Part shown: positions 47,573-58,700 of the stretch, in pieces | Position numbering within the stretch: position 1 is the first letter of the stretch | How the letters are laid out: every line of letters begins with the position of its first letter | Program-made: the position numbers and the translations under genes | Notes under the pieces: generated by a model | Told to the model about the DNA's origin: nothing | The model's input: only the letters and a program-made list of their open reading frames with translations | The model's database searches: none | NCBI GenBank assembly: GCA_023055355.1 | Contig: JALJCS010000004.1 | Location: 21,209,744-21,273,743 of the forward strand | Source: Agelaius tricolor | Taxonomy: Eukaryota; Chordata; Aves; Passeriformes; Icteridae | Reading direction: 5' to 3' | Length of the DNA stretch: 64,000 bases

Positions 47573-50500
47573 CCTTTCCCCGTGTTCACCTGAGCCTTAG
47601 GCTGTGATCCCTACCTGCCCTCAAAGACCCTCTAAGCCCTTGACTACAGCAAGCCCTACACTTGGAGCTGCTTGCAGCAAAACTAGGTAGGAGAAGCATT
47701 TTTAAAGACATCACTCAATTTCAGAGCTATGTATAGTGCACCAGCTTGTGTGCAAAAGCAGACTGGAAGAGAAGGAAACAGAAGAGAAGTCAAGGGAAGG
47801 CGACTTGAAAATCGATAGTGAGTGTTAATTCTTCTGGTGTGAAAATTTGTGTATGGGTGCAATCTATCTGTTTATGTATACAGGTATAATTGCACCCCTT
47901 TTCCTTATACAACCTAAGTTTTTAAAAATCAGAATTGAACTCAACATTTTCTGCCCAAAATAGCTAGCCGAGAGAAAGAAAAAAAAATTTTCTGAATTTT
48001 TCTGAAGGCACCATCCTAATTCCTTATCTGTTGTGATAGAAATTTCATTTATTTGGATATAAAAAAGTGGGGACATCTTCTACCTGAAGATAATCTTGCT
48101 TCAAGCTGGGAATAGAAATTTCTATATACACTTTTCTGTAAACCACAACTATATAAGAGATATGTAAATTATTTAAGTTTCTTTTGTGTAGCTATATACA
48201 ATAATTTACTCAATGTCTGAAATTGGATGGAAGTTTTGCTACTGACTCCAACAGAAAAAGTATTTTAGCCAGTGATTCTTTTCATTTATTCATTTCATTA
48301 GGCCTAAGTTTTTCAATAAAAGCAAGGACTGAAATGCTTTGATGTTTACTGCAGTCCTACCATGTATAAATAAATTTTGAAATCAGAGTTTTTGTCTGTC
48401 AAATAGCCAAGAACCATTTTCTTCTGTAAGATTTAACATATGTGAATGTAACATATACATAAGTAACATATTGTATGTGTTGATATATGACATTTGACCG
48501 GCATCTTTCTTGTAACTTCACCTTCCTTTTCAGAAGGTGCAGTAAGTTGGTTTGCTTCCATTACCTTAATTTGTACCATTCATCTTTAAATATATTTGAA
48601 TCTGGAAAATGACAGACAATAAGAAGTGTATGTCAATTGGCATCAGTTGAGTAATTTTCTCTTAAGTAATGAGACAGGAAAGATGATCAAGATGTGTCTA
48701 TATATATGGGTTGTGTCTTTTGTATGTACATGTATGTATGTACATGGACACAGAATTACATAAAATTAAGGCAGGTCAAGATAAGATACCTTTTGTAAAA
48801 AAAACTGTTGACGCATAGAGGGAACATCAATGATAAGGAAAAAAAAAGCCAGATGCTTGAAATTCAGGTGAAAAGATCATACATTATTTTCACAGTTACC
48901 CCGTTAGACTTTGCTGCAAGGTCAGTTGCTCCTCTCTCTCTCTGCCTGTCTGCCCAAACTCTGAGGTCTTCAATGATCTTGGTTTGAGTGCTCAGGTGTC
49001 ACCCCACATTTTGTAATACCAAATGAAACTTCCAGTTCTTCATCTCGCTTCAGGAAGGCTGATTTTTTTACACTAATATCTTCTTGAGAAATCTCATGGA
49101 GAAACCAACAGGGAAAACTACACTATTTTGAGGAAGATATAACTACCTGGTTGTTTTGAAATAAAAACCATTCCTTTGAAAAAAAGTATCTGTCAAATAA
49201 AGTTAATGAATTTCCTGTGAGCAGGAAACCATGGCAAAAAGGGATACATTCCACTTAGAAAAGATACTAATTTATTTAGGAAACAGACTGACTCTGGAAG
49301 GATCAACAGATCAGTGCCCTGAATCAATCTTGCCGCACTACTTTAAAAACTACACATTATTTCTGAAAACATACAATATTACTTCCTCCAGCTTTAAGTC
49401 CAACAACCCACCATGGAGGGGAAAGCTGCCTTCCTGGACATACCATTTTCTAAGCAAATGTCCGCCTTCATGTTTGTCAGTAAAATCCAATGCTGCGTTT
49501 GGGGACATGTTGACCTAAAGGCAGACCAGGTCCTGTGTATATGGAATAAAGCTGTATATCTGACTCCCCCTAAGACTTCAGGTAGATGTGATTCTTACAT
49601 TTGCATGAATGTGTTATATTCTGGTAGTCCCTAAAAAAATCTTTCTGGGAGATATATCTGTGTTTTAGTGCCAATGAGGTGGTTTGTGTTAGTGCCAGTC
49701 TTGAGAAAGGTAGGACACACAACAGAAAATACAGATGTTGTCTGCACTTCTTTATTCCCAACAAAGAAGGTCAGGGCAGGACTACAACAAGGCTTTGGAG
49801 CAAAAGTAATTTATGTTAGCCCCTGGATTGTGTTTCACATAAACCCTTTATTTTTTCCTTCTTTCTTTACCTTAAATGAACATGACCAAATTAACAAAAT
49901 CTGTGTGGGAGCTTACATTTCAGCCAGAATTCTCAGGCAGTACTAAATCTGGCTCTCTGCTTATGCTGGAGGCAGATGTGTTCCCCTTGTCTCTAAACTC
50001 TTGTCGTAGAAAATGTAAATGAGAACCCAAATCAGGTGTCCGGGCCCATCTGCTCCATTTTGCCTCTGACTATTGCTTATCTAAATTAAATTTTCAACCC
50101 CCAGTTAGAAATATTCTCTCAAGGATGCAGCAGAGTGTCTGAAGGTGGGGCAAGGCTCACAGTGAAGACCTTTCACTTCTTGCCACACCCACAGTGTCTC
50201 TGACCCAGCACAGAGGAAATGGGGGCAGAGGAGCACTCCTACCAAATCATAGACCTTCTTCAACAGCAGAAGCAAAAAACAAACTATGCAGAAGGCTGTT
50301 TTCAGGTTAGGACCTGACAAGTTTAACTGTTGAACTGTGTTCCCCTGTAGGTCCAGAGTCCTCACTTATCATATTTTCTCCCTACATTGCTGCAGTGAAG
50401 AGTTCAGGTAAAGTTACACTTTTCAGTGCAGGACCTTCTGAACTTGTTAGCTTGTCGTTTTAATTACTCTGACAACCAGTGTGTGGGAGAGCTGCTGCGA

Positions 50501-50650
50501 TGACCTCTATTCTGCCCCTGTTGCATGAATTAATGTACTTACTCAATCACCAAAACACATGTAAATCATTAGGGCTTGACTATTAAATTACAAGAACTAT
50601 GATATGTCAGTTAGGACATTTTCTTTCTTTTACTATTTTTTTTTCCTTTT
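47573..50650. other. non-coding tract with one notable small open frame
   Basis: A+T-rich DNA. A TATG-type simple patch lies at 48700-48750. The only item of note is a 95-codon ATG frame at 49231-49518 with a downstream AATAAA (49545-49550), discussed in the findings. No known protein family is recognised and I do not call it a gene. Confidence 0.5.
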
Positions 50651-51230
50651 TCTACTCTGCTCTTGTGATAATTCATTGGAGTACTGTGTCCAGCTCTAAA
50701 TCCCCAACATAAGGTTGTGGACCTGCTGGAGTGAGTCCAGAGGAGACTCACAAAGATGATCAGAAAACTGGAGCAATTCTCTTGTGAAGGTGGACTGAGA
50801 CAGTTTGGGTTGGAAAAAGCCTCTAAAAGAGAAGGCTCTGAGGTGACCTTAGAGCAGCCTTCCAGTACATAAAGGGGGAGGCAAGAAAGCTTGAGAGGGA
50901 CCTTTGGCAAGGGCATCTAGAGATAGGACAGGGGGGAATGGCCTCAAACTGAAAGAAAGTAGGTTTAGATCAGAAGAAATCTAATCTAAATAAGAAAAAA
51001 AAAAATAGGATTAAATCCTTTACTGTGAGGGTAGTAAGGCCCTGGGACAGGTTGCCCAGAGAAGCTGTGGACGCCCCGTCCCTGGAGTTGTTCAATGCCA
51101 GATTGGATGGGACTCCAAGCAACCTGAGCCAGTGGGACATGTTCCTGTCCATGGTGGCAGAAATTAGAACTGGATCATCTTCAAGGTCCCTTTCAATCCA
51201 AACCATTCTGTGGTTCTCTGATTCTGTGAT
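50651..51230 (+). mobile_element. CR1 LINE 3' end, about 0.58 kb
   Basis: A 5'-truncated copy begins at CTACTCTGCTCTTGTG (normally 'ctactctgctctggtgag'). It runs through GAGTACTGTGTCCAGCTCT, GAGGTGACCTTAGAGCAGCC, CAAGGGCATCTAGAGATAGG, TTACTGTGAGGGTAGTAAGG, GCCCAGAGAAGCTGTGGACG and AACCATTCTGTGGTTCTCTG, ending in GATTCTGTGATT. It is the same general subfamily as the copy at 46.6 kb (similar UTR and tail). A 5'-truncated, tail-bearing structure is the normal outcome of target-primed reverse transcription. A small A-rich expansion (about 50993-51005) interrupts it. There is no intact coding sequence. Confidence 0.92.
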
Positions 51231-51507
51231 TTCAGCTCAAAACCAGCTCATTTAATTTCAACACATTTCTTTTCAAGAAGAAGTAAACCTAAATGGAAAT
51301 AAATTGCCTTTAATGAAATGCAGCTTGCAAGAGCTGACAGCTCCTGGAGTGTCTCTCAGCTCTTGCTCATGTTTTCCTGACTCTGGGAACCCCCTGCTCA
51401 GCTCACTCTAATATGCAGCCCCCACAAATTACAGTAGCTACCTCAGTTGTTGCTGCTGTCACTGCTGTCACTGCTGTTGCCCTTTGCCTCTGTGACTGAC
51501 ATATACA

Positions 51508-51510
<3 letters not shown>

Positions 51511-51553
<43 letters not shown>

Positions 51554-51572
51554 TACATATATATAAAATATT
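51511..51572. repeat. (TA)n microsatellite
   Basis: About 35 bases of pure AT dinucleotides (51511-51545) continue as impure ATATACATATATATAAAATA-type sequence to about 51572. It is likely polymorphic and prone to unwinding or cruciform formation. Confidence 0.95.
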
Positions 51573-54500
51573 TATACACTAAAGGAATTGTACTAGTTTA
51601 GTCTTCCATATGCACAGACTTCCAGCTGCACATCCTGAGTGAGCACAGCCTTGCTATTTCTGTCAACAGTACTGAGAAGGCTTTGGTACCTCCTGCAATA
51701 TTCCTAGGGTGCCTTGTATGTTTTGTAGCTTTTAAGCTTTTAGCTCTTTAACAGACAATTTTTTTATTGTCTTGTCATTCACACTTGATGGGAATGACCT
51801 TAGCAGTAGCTAGAGAAAACAAATGAGTGTCCTACATCTGTGGGGTGAATTTTATTTGCAGACCTGTTGTAGCCCCTTTCTAGTCTGAAATAAAACAGAC
51901 ATCTGTTTTCAATGCTACTTATATCTGCTACAAAATGCAAACAAATAACAGATTGAAATGAATCAACTGAGGGCATTTTCAGTGCACAGTTACCACATTT
52001 TATAGTCTACTGAAACTAATTTTTTGTGGATACATTTGTGATAGAAGCTCTGTCTAAATTGCTGAAATGGGGCAAAATGTTGCACATTTTGTAAAGTCCC
52101 CAGGTGAAATTCTGTATCAGACAAGAAAGGTGGAGAAAACTGTAGAATTAAAAAACCCTTCAAAAACCTGAAAACTCGAAGCACTCTTTTCACTCAGAAT
52201 AGAAACACTAAGAAGGACTACAGGTAAAAGAGGTATTTTATGTAAAGATGTCTAAGTCAACATAGAAAGAGATTGGTGTCACTTGATTGTATACTACAGC
52301 AACATGAAGTGTACAAATAGTTGTGGTTATTATGTGATTAATCACACACTTAAAGTTTTATTGACTTATAAGACTAAGAAAACACTGTGCAATATGGAAT
52401 CTTCCTTGTTTTAATAACATGTATAAATTGTTTCAGTGCACTGTTATTTGAGAAGCTGTGCTAAGTAAGACAATATTCAGAAAAGTTTATTGACATTTTG
52501 GGACAACACAACTTGTTTAGCTAGTGGGGCATCTTAGAAAACTGAAATTCACCTAATGGAGACTTCAGAGTAAATGTGTTTAAATCAAATACAAAATAAA
52601 ATCTGTATCTGAGACTTAAATAGGAGCATTATTTTCTTGTGTTTGTGTTTCCTGTTAGACAAATTCTTGTTTCTTCATAAAGTTGAAACTCTTGTGTAAA
52701 TGGCTATATACATTTTTGCACATTAGATTTGAATAATCCTACTTGAAAGTGAGTGTCACCATGCTATGATAAGACATCTGAAAGTAGGCTTGTGATGTTA
52801 CACAAAGTTTGGGGAACACTTTTGTAAATATATGAGTAATATTTTATATTATTTTGCCAATGTCAATAAGCTTTTAATAAAAATATGGCAAAAAAGTTAG
52901 ATTGTGAAAGACCTTCTTCTTTAGCAAGTGCCCAGTGAAGTGACCTCCTCTTTGTGGCCTGATTTACTGCAGCAGTTCAGGATGTGCCTTACACTGAACA
53001 CAACAATCCCACCAAAGCCAGAGTGAACTAGACCATGCACTGTAAAGTAGTCAGTCTTAAGTCTGGAGTCAGAAAGGCTTCACCTACTGAAGAAATACTT
53101 TGGAAAGCTGTAGCCATTTACAGGTGCAAGTCTCAGGACACTTGGAAGCCATTTTCAAATAAACTTTTCCTGGCTATATTACAAGTTATTTTGGTATTCC
53201 TTTTAAATAATTTGTACTATTATGAAACAACTTTGAGTTATTCAAACAGAGGTCAGATGGAATTATTTTTGCTGTCATGAGTATTCAATAAGCAATTGTT
53301 TCCTTATCTTTTCAAAAACTTAGCAAAAGCATCTTAGCCAAAACTGTTCAAAATATTGTTTTAAATGCTTGCCCTGCATAGTAGTGAGCTCTTGAAACAA
53401 CCTTGCCAATAGCTGTCTCATACTGTAAAATCATGCGTCCTGCCCTGGGACAGTAAAAGGAAAGCCTCTCAGTAGAACATGGGACTTATGCCACAGGTCA
53501 ACTCTACTTCATTAATGGCCATCAGACACTAGTGTGGTTATGAAAAATATGTAAATGCAAAGCAAATGCAGCAAGGAATGGTTTGTAAAAGACCTGTTGT
53601 TCCTATAGAGGAGATTTTAAGATTTTAAGCTGCAGTGGAGATCTCTGTTGAATGGTGTGTGAATTTTTGTGGGATCACAAAAAATCCTGATTCTTCACCA
53701 ATATTTCTGTTTCTCCTTTCACTTCCTTCTCCTTTCAGCTTCATTACTGTGTAGGCTTTAGGTGAGTGATCTTTGAGGGAAATGAGATACCAGACTGGAA
53801 ACAAAAGGCCCACAGCAATCTGATGTACTCTTGACCTTCTGTTAAGGTTGTTTAAATTGGTGCCATAAATAAGTGAAGAGTTCACGGTAACGCTTTTCAT
53901 CCAAAAAAAGGGTTTGAAATGGATCTGCAGGGAAGTAAATTGTTCTCTCTCTAGCCATTTACTTTCCTTCTTTCTGGTTCACTTGTGTCTTGTTTTATTC
54001 CTGTTTTTTTTTTTTTTTTGGCACTGGCACTCAGTTGTTACCCAAAACTGCCCTTGGGGCTGGCTGAAGGGATATGCTCCTGTGTCCTTCCCACTCCTCC
54101 CCACAAGTGCTTTACCTCTCGTGGCTTCAGGGGCTGCCCCCAGTCTGAAACTGCTGCTCACCATTTATTAAGTTGGTTTGGAATAGTGTTAAACAGACTG
54201 CATCACAAGTATAAATTTAAATGGTTTTGCTTCTGAAAGAAGACATGTAAGGCCTATTTCCTTTCTCTGTTTTCCTCTACACCAAATGAAATCTAACTTT
54301 ACCAACAAGGGATAAAATTTTGTCCTGGAAGTCCTGCCAACTATTCATACAACCTACACTGTAAAGGCTGGTAATGATTGTAAAGTGAAAAAAACTCCAA
54401 TGGGCTTATAAAAATCTATCTAGTGCCACAATGTTCAAAATTGTAAGTACAGGTGTTTTGGAGCATCCTTGTCAAATTTGAGACTCTCCAAATCTGCTTA

Positions 54501-54651
54501 TTATCAGAGGGTATTTGTCTGGCACATTACTGGACAATTTTTATAATTTGCTCACTTTAAAAAGTGCTCAGCATTTCAAAGATAGTTTGTCCTACTGGTA
54601 GAATGACATAAAAAATCTGATATATGAACAGCAGCTCAAGGGGCAATAACA

Positions 54652-54676
54652 TTTGTTTCCTTTTTCACAGGTAAGA
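54652..54676 (+). promoter_or_regulatory. candidate recursive splice (ratchet) site
   Basis: The sequence TTTGTTTCCTTTTTCACAG runs directly into GTAAGAATG. A long pyrimidine tract and CAG acceptor (AG at 54669-54670) are fused to a near-ideal donor (GTAAGA from 54671), with no exon between them. This is the motif defined for recursive splicing of very long introns in flies and in vertebrate neuronal genes. It would apply only to a transcript running rightward. Expected chance frequency is roughly one CAGGTAAG per strand in a window this size, far fewer with a 15-base pyrimidine tract. No expression data are available, so this remains a candidate. Confidence 0.35.
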
Positions 54677-55249
54677 ATGAAACCAAAAGGAAAATATCTG
54701 ATACAAATCTGGAGAGCTGTAGCAGTTCTTGCAATTTTGTCAGGACTGAGGAGGAAATGCAGGTTTTAATAGTGGCTACCAGCTACCTGAATTGTACACA
54801 TGCATATTTCCAAATACAGTAATCTACCTCTGTGAGGATTGAAATGGTGGCTGTGGATGACCAAAATTTTTCTTACGGGCATTTTTTTAGTTCTGCCAGT
54901 TCTTGTTTTACTGTGAATTACATAATATTTTCCTTCTTGGTGCTCAGAGGTCTAGAAAATTATAGCAACAGCAGGGTCTCTGCTTCACAAGTCCTTATGA
55001 GTACAAGTCCTGTACACCCAGCCAGGGTGTATGGAAAGACCCAATCTTTATTTTTACAATCTCACAGATCTTAAACAAATCTCTTAATATTTCGAGTGTT
55101 CTGGAGTTTCCTCATTCCTCCAATTTGAGTTGCTGGACTTCTTCATATTATTAATTTGGATGTCTGTGCTCCTTCACTTTGTTTCTTCATTCTAGCTTGG
55201 GTGTTGACCCTTTCAATTTATAATTAAAGTCAACCCACAGCTGTCTTAT

Positions 55250-55783
55250 GCTCTGATCATGTCCTCTACTCAGCCCTGGTGAGGCTCATCTGGAGTGCTG
55301 TGTCCAGTTCTGAGCTCCTCAGGCAAGAGAGACGGAGCTCCTGGAGCAGTGGAGGACAACAAAGATGATTAAGGGACTGGAGCATGTCTGTTACAAGGAA
55401 AAGGAGTTGGGCCTGTTCTGTCTCAAGCAGAGATGTCTGAGAGGGGACCTCATCAATGTCTGTGAGTATCTGAAGGGAGGGTGTCCAGAGGATGCAGCCA
55501 AGCTCTGCTCAGTGGTGCTGAGCAATAGGACACAAGGCAATGGAGAGAAACTGATGCAAAGAAAGTTCCACCTGAATATGAGGAAGAGCCTCTTCACTAT
55601 GTGAGTGAGCACTGGGACAGACTGTACAGAGAGTTTGTGAAGTCTTCCTCACTGGACATGTTCAAGAATTGAATGGACACAATGCTGTGTCACGTGCTCT
55701 GGGATGGCCCTGCTGGAGAACGGAGGTTGGAACAGATGACACACTGTGGTCCCTTCCAATCTGACCCATTTGTGATTCTGTGT
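55250..55783 (+). mobile_element. CR1 LINE 3' end with reverse-transcriptase C-terminus, about 0.53 kb
   Basis: This 5'-truncated CR1 is in plus orientation. The frame at 55365-55604 reads MIKGLEHVCYKEKELGLF, RCLRGDLINVCEYLKGG and later FHLNMRKSLFTM, which is the C-terminal part of CR1 ORF2 (consensus-like GLEH, RGDLINVYKYLKGG and FRLNMRK segments). The frame breaks before the normal end. The 3' UTR has CCCTGCTGGAGAACGGAGGT, GTCCCTTCCAATCTGACCC and the tail TGTGATTCTGTG. Its UTR differs from the copies at 46.6 and 50.7 kb, so it belongs to another CR1 subfamily. It is inactive. Confidence 0.92.
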
Positions 55784-55789
55784 TAAGAA

Positions 55790-58700
55790 GCTATAATGGA
55801 AAATCTATACTTGCTAGTGGTGATTTTTTTTCAGTTTTGGAAACAGATACTGCAACAAGTCAGCATATACACTGTGCACTTAACAGTTAAGGAATAGCCC
55901 TTCTAGGACACATAAGTCTAAGAAGGACACAGATAATGGTAAATTGTACAGTTGGCTGTTAACAAGTCGGTTAAAAAGCCCTTGACCTTGACATTTGTAT
56001 TCTGAGCAGAAGGCTGGCAAATATTATTTATTTTCCACTGGAATTTCCATGACTGCAGTCAGCTAGGGGAACACAACTTAACTGAATTAATTTAATTAAA
56101 TGCAGATTCATAGCAAATTTTTTTCTTTCTGAAACTCCCTAGCTTACCTCTGCCCATAGGCTAAGTGCAGGTGAGGTGCTGTACTGCCCAAGAAGTGTTG
56201 TGTATCATCGTGGGAGTCTCCAGGCAGGGATTTCAGAGAGCCCTGCTGTGTGAAGCCGGTGGGTTGAGACCATCTGCATGTACACACGGTTGGCATCCTG
56301 GGCAGAGAGCCCGGCCAGCCAGTGGTACTACAAGCATTTCCTGCAGGACTCACCAAAATGCACATGACTTTAAGTAGTCTGTAGGACCTGGTCCTACAGA
56401 TGCAGAAAAGACAGTTTAGGATCATAGTTAAGAGAACTTTGATCATAGTTAAGAGAACTAGGCTATCCCTTCTGTGTAGTCCAAGATAATCAACAATACT
56501 GGTCCCACGTGCTCGGGTGTGACTGGTGCTCACCTCAAGTACAAGAATTCACAGCCTAATCCAAGACCTTTGAGGAGAGACTCCTGTCATCATTCAGCCA
56601 CTGACAGGTCAAGAGCCACAATTCTTCATGAGAACATCTTATCCAAAAGATCCAAATAAATCAAATAAGGGTTTGTTTGTTTTCTTGCTTCTTAACACTC
56701 TGTGTGCAAGACATTTGGATTGGCTAAAGAGTCCTATTCCTCCCTGTACTTTGTAACTTGGGATACATAATCTCTACACAGATTTAACAAAAACCATAAT
56801 GCATTGTGTGTAAAGAGGCAAATCCTCCTAAAGTCTGTCCACTATTTAATACTTTGTACTTCAGAATTAGTAACCTCAAATAATATATTGTATGTTATAT
56901 GCTTATTACAAAGCATGCCTATTATAAAAACATATTTTTCAATACCTCTTTATTGTGTCATTAAATGTAATTTGTGGGGGCTTTTTCCCCCCCTACATTT
57001 GTACTGTACTAAGTGAATGGTTACAACATGAAAAGTAAAAAAAATTTACACAGTCAGCAAGAATTTGTTTTTTCAGGACATGGTAAATTGTTCAGCTCAG
57101 TTCTTCTGAAGCTTTGTAGATTACCTGGGTCTCATAAATTCTTCTAGACAACACTTCAAAGAACAAATAAGTTCTCAGACAATCTTGCTCTGTCTGATCT
57201 CCCTCTCTTCCCTCTTCTCATCGAAGGACCCTGACTTCAATGAGCAACAGAGCAGACCCAGACAGTTTTCTGTCTGGAAGTACTTGAATTACTTAGGCAA
57301 TTTGCCTAAGTGAGTGGTTTACCCTCATGATAATGTGTTTTCATGTAGAGAGTGAAATGAGAGGGCTCAAGGAGCATGTTATACATTAAATGTATGAAGG
57401 TCAAAGCCATCATCCTCAGGGCTGCAGAGTGCTCCCTGATTGTAGTGAGTAAGTATTAAAAACACATTAAAGAAGTAGCTTCTGTCTGATGAACACTACA
57501 GAACTGCTAAACTTTTCTAGTGATTTGTTTTATTGATTTTATTGGCATAAATACAAGAAAACAAAATGATATTGCTTTCAAACTTGGTTTCACAGACTTT
57601 ACCCACTGTTGGTTATTTAAGAGATTCTTAAACCTAAATAAAATTAGAGTGTGAATTATGTCATGCTGTCAAAAACAGGGCATCTTTCTCTATTTTGAAA
57701 ATGTCCCTAAGAACCTGCCATGGCTTACAGATCTTTTAGTGGGACTTCAGCTAACAGACAAGAATTATGCTGTATAAAGAATTTAAACCCACATTCCTAA
57801 AGAGGGGACAAAAGTTTTGAAATTAATTATGGATACCTTAAGAATCAAAGAAGGTTCTTAATTGTCAGTCATTTTGTTAGCCATATTAAACACCTGCAAA
57901 TTCAAATGTGGGAGACTTCCTAGTTTAAATGTCATCAGACTGCTTTCAAAGAGGCACTTAAATGTAGATATACTTGCTTAAAGATCTGCAGCCACTTGAC
58001 ACTTTTGAACAGGGTAAAAGAAAACACAGTGAGTTTTGCCCTCTGAGGAGCAGTGCATGAAAAAAAACACAGCTTGGAACCTCAGTCTCTTGATTTTGCA
58101 TTTTTTGAGATGTTCTTGATAATGTGCTGCCTTTGCAAATCATATTTACAGCTAGGCACACTGTTTCAGATAGGGTTAGCCATGCTTCACTGAAGTGATA
58201 GGTTCAGGTTATTTATTTTTTATACAAGTAATCCTGAAGTGCTAAGTAGACAGGGAGAGAGATGCTAGATCTGCTGTGACTGATCAGAAAGATTGGATTG
58301 GAATAGGCTTTCTGTAGCAGTTAGGTCCTAAATATCTCCAACTTCTTTCACTCTGTCCATCTGAAAGATATGGATAATTTCTGATATAGTTAAATAAGGG
58401 TTGTCCCAACTTTATCCTTACATTTTTCTATCCACAGCTTTCAGATACAAGCTTGTCTGCAAGTTATTGCTGTCATTTTTAAAACATGTGAACAGCTAAA
58501 GCTTTTCTAAACTGGCATGCAATCTGTTCTGGCTGATGTGGTGTAAAAGGTGTTGTGGAGAGGACAATGTTTTTATTTTTAAAAATTATGTTTCAACAAA
58601 TGTTCCTTGGAAAGACACAGACCCATATACCTAAGGGACAAAACATGACTTCCAGTACAGGATGACATGCCAGACCTTTTATATCTCCTGTCTCTCTGGA

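Larger units (their letters stand above)
51235..55245. other. non-coding tract, holds a (TA)n array and a recursive-splice-like site
   Basis: A+T-rich DNA with the (TA)n array at 51.5 kb, a T16 run at 54004-54019 and the recursive-splice candidate at 54652-54676. No gene, RNA or further repeat family is supported. Confidence 0.5.

Noticed and set aside
55365..55604. 79-codon frame considered as a gene
   Set aside because: It is a CR1 reverse-transcriptase remnant (RGDLINVCEYLKGG), so it was annotated as part of the LINE.
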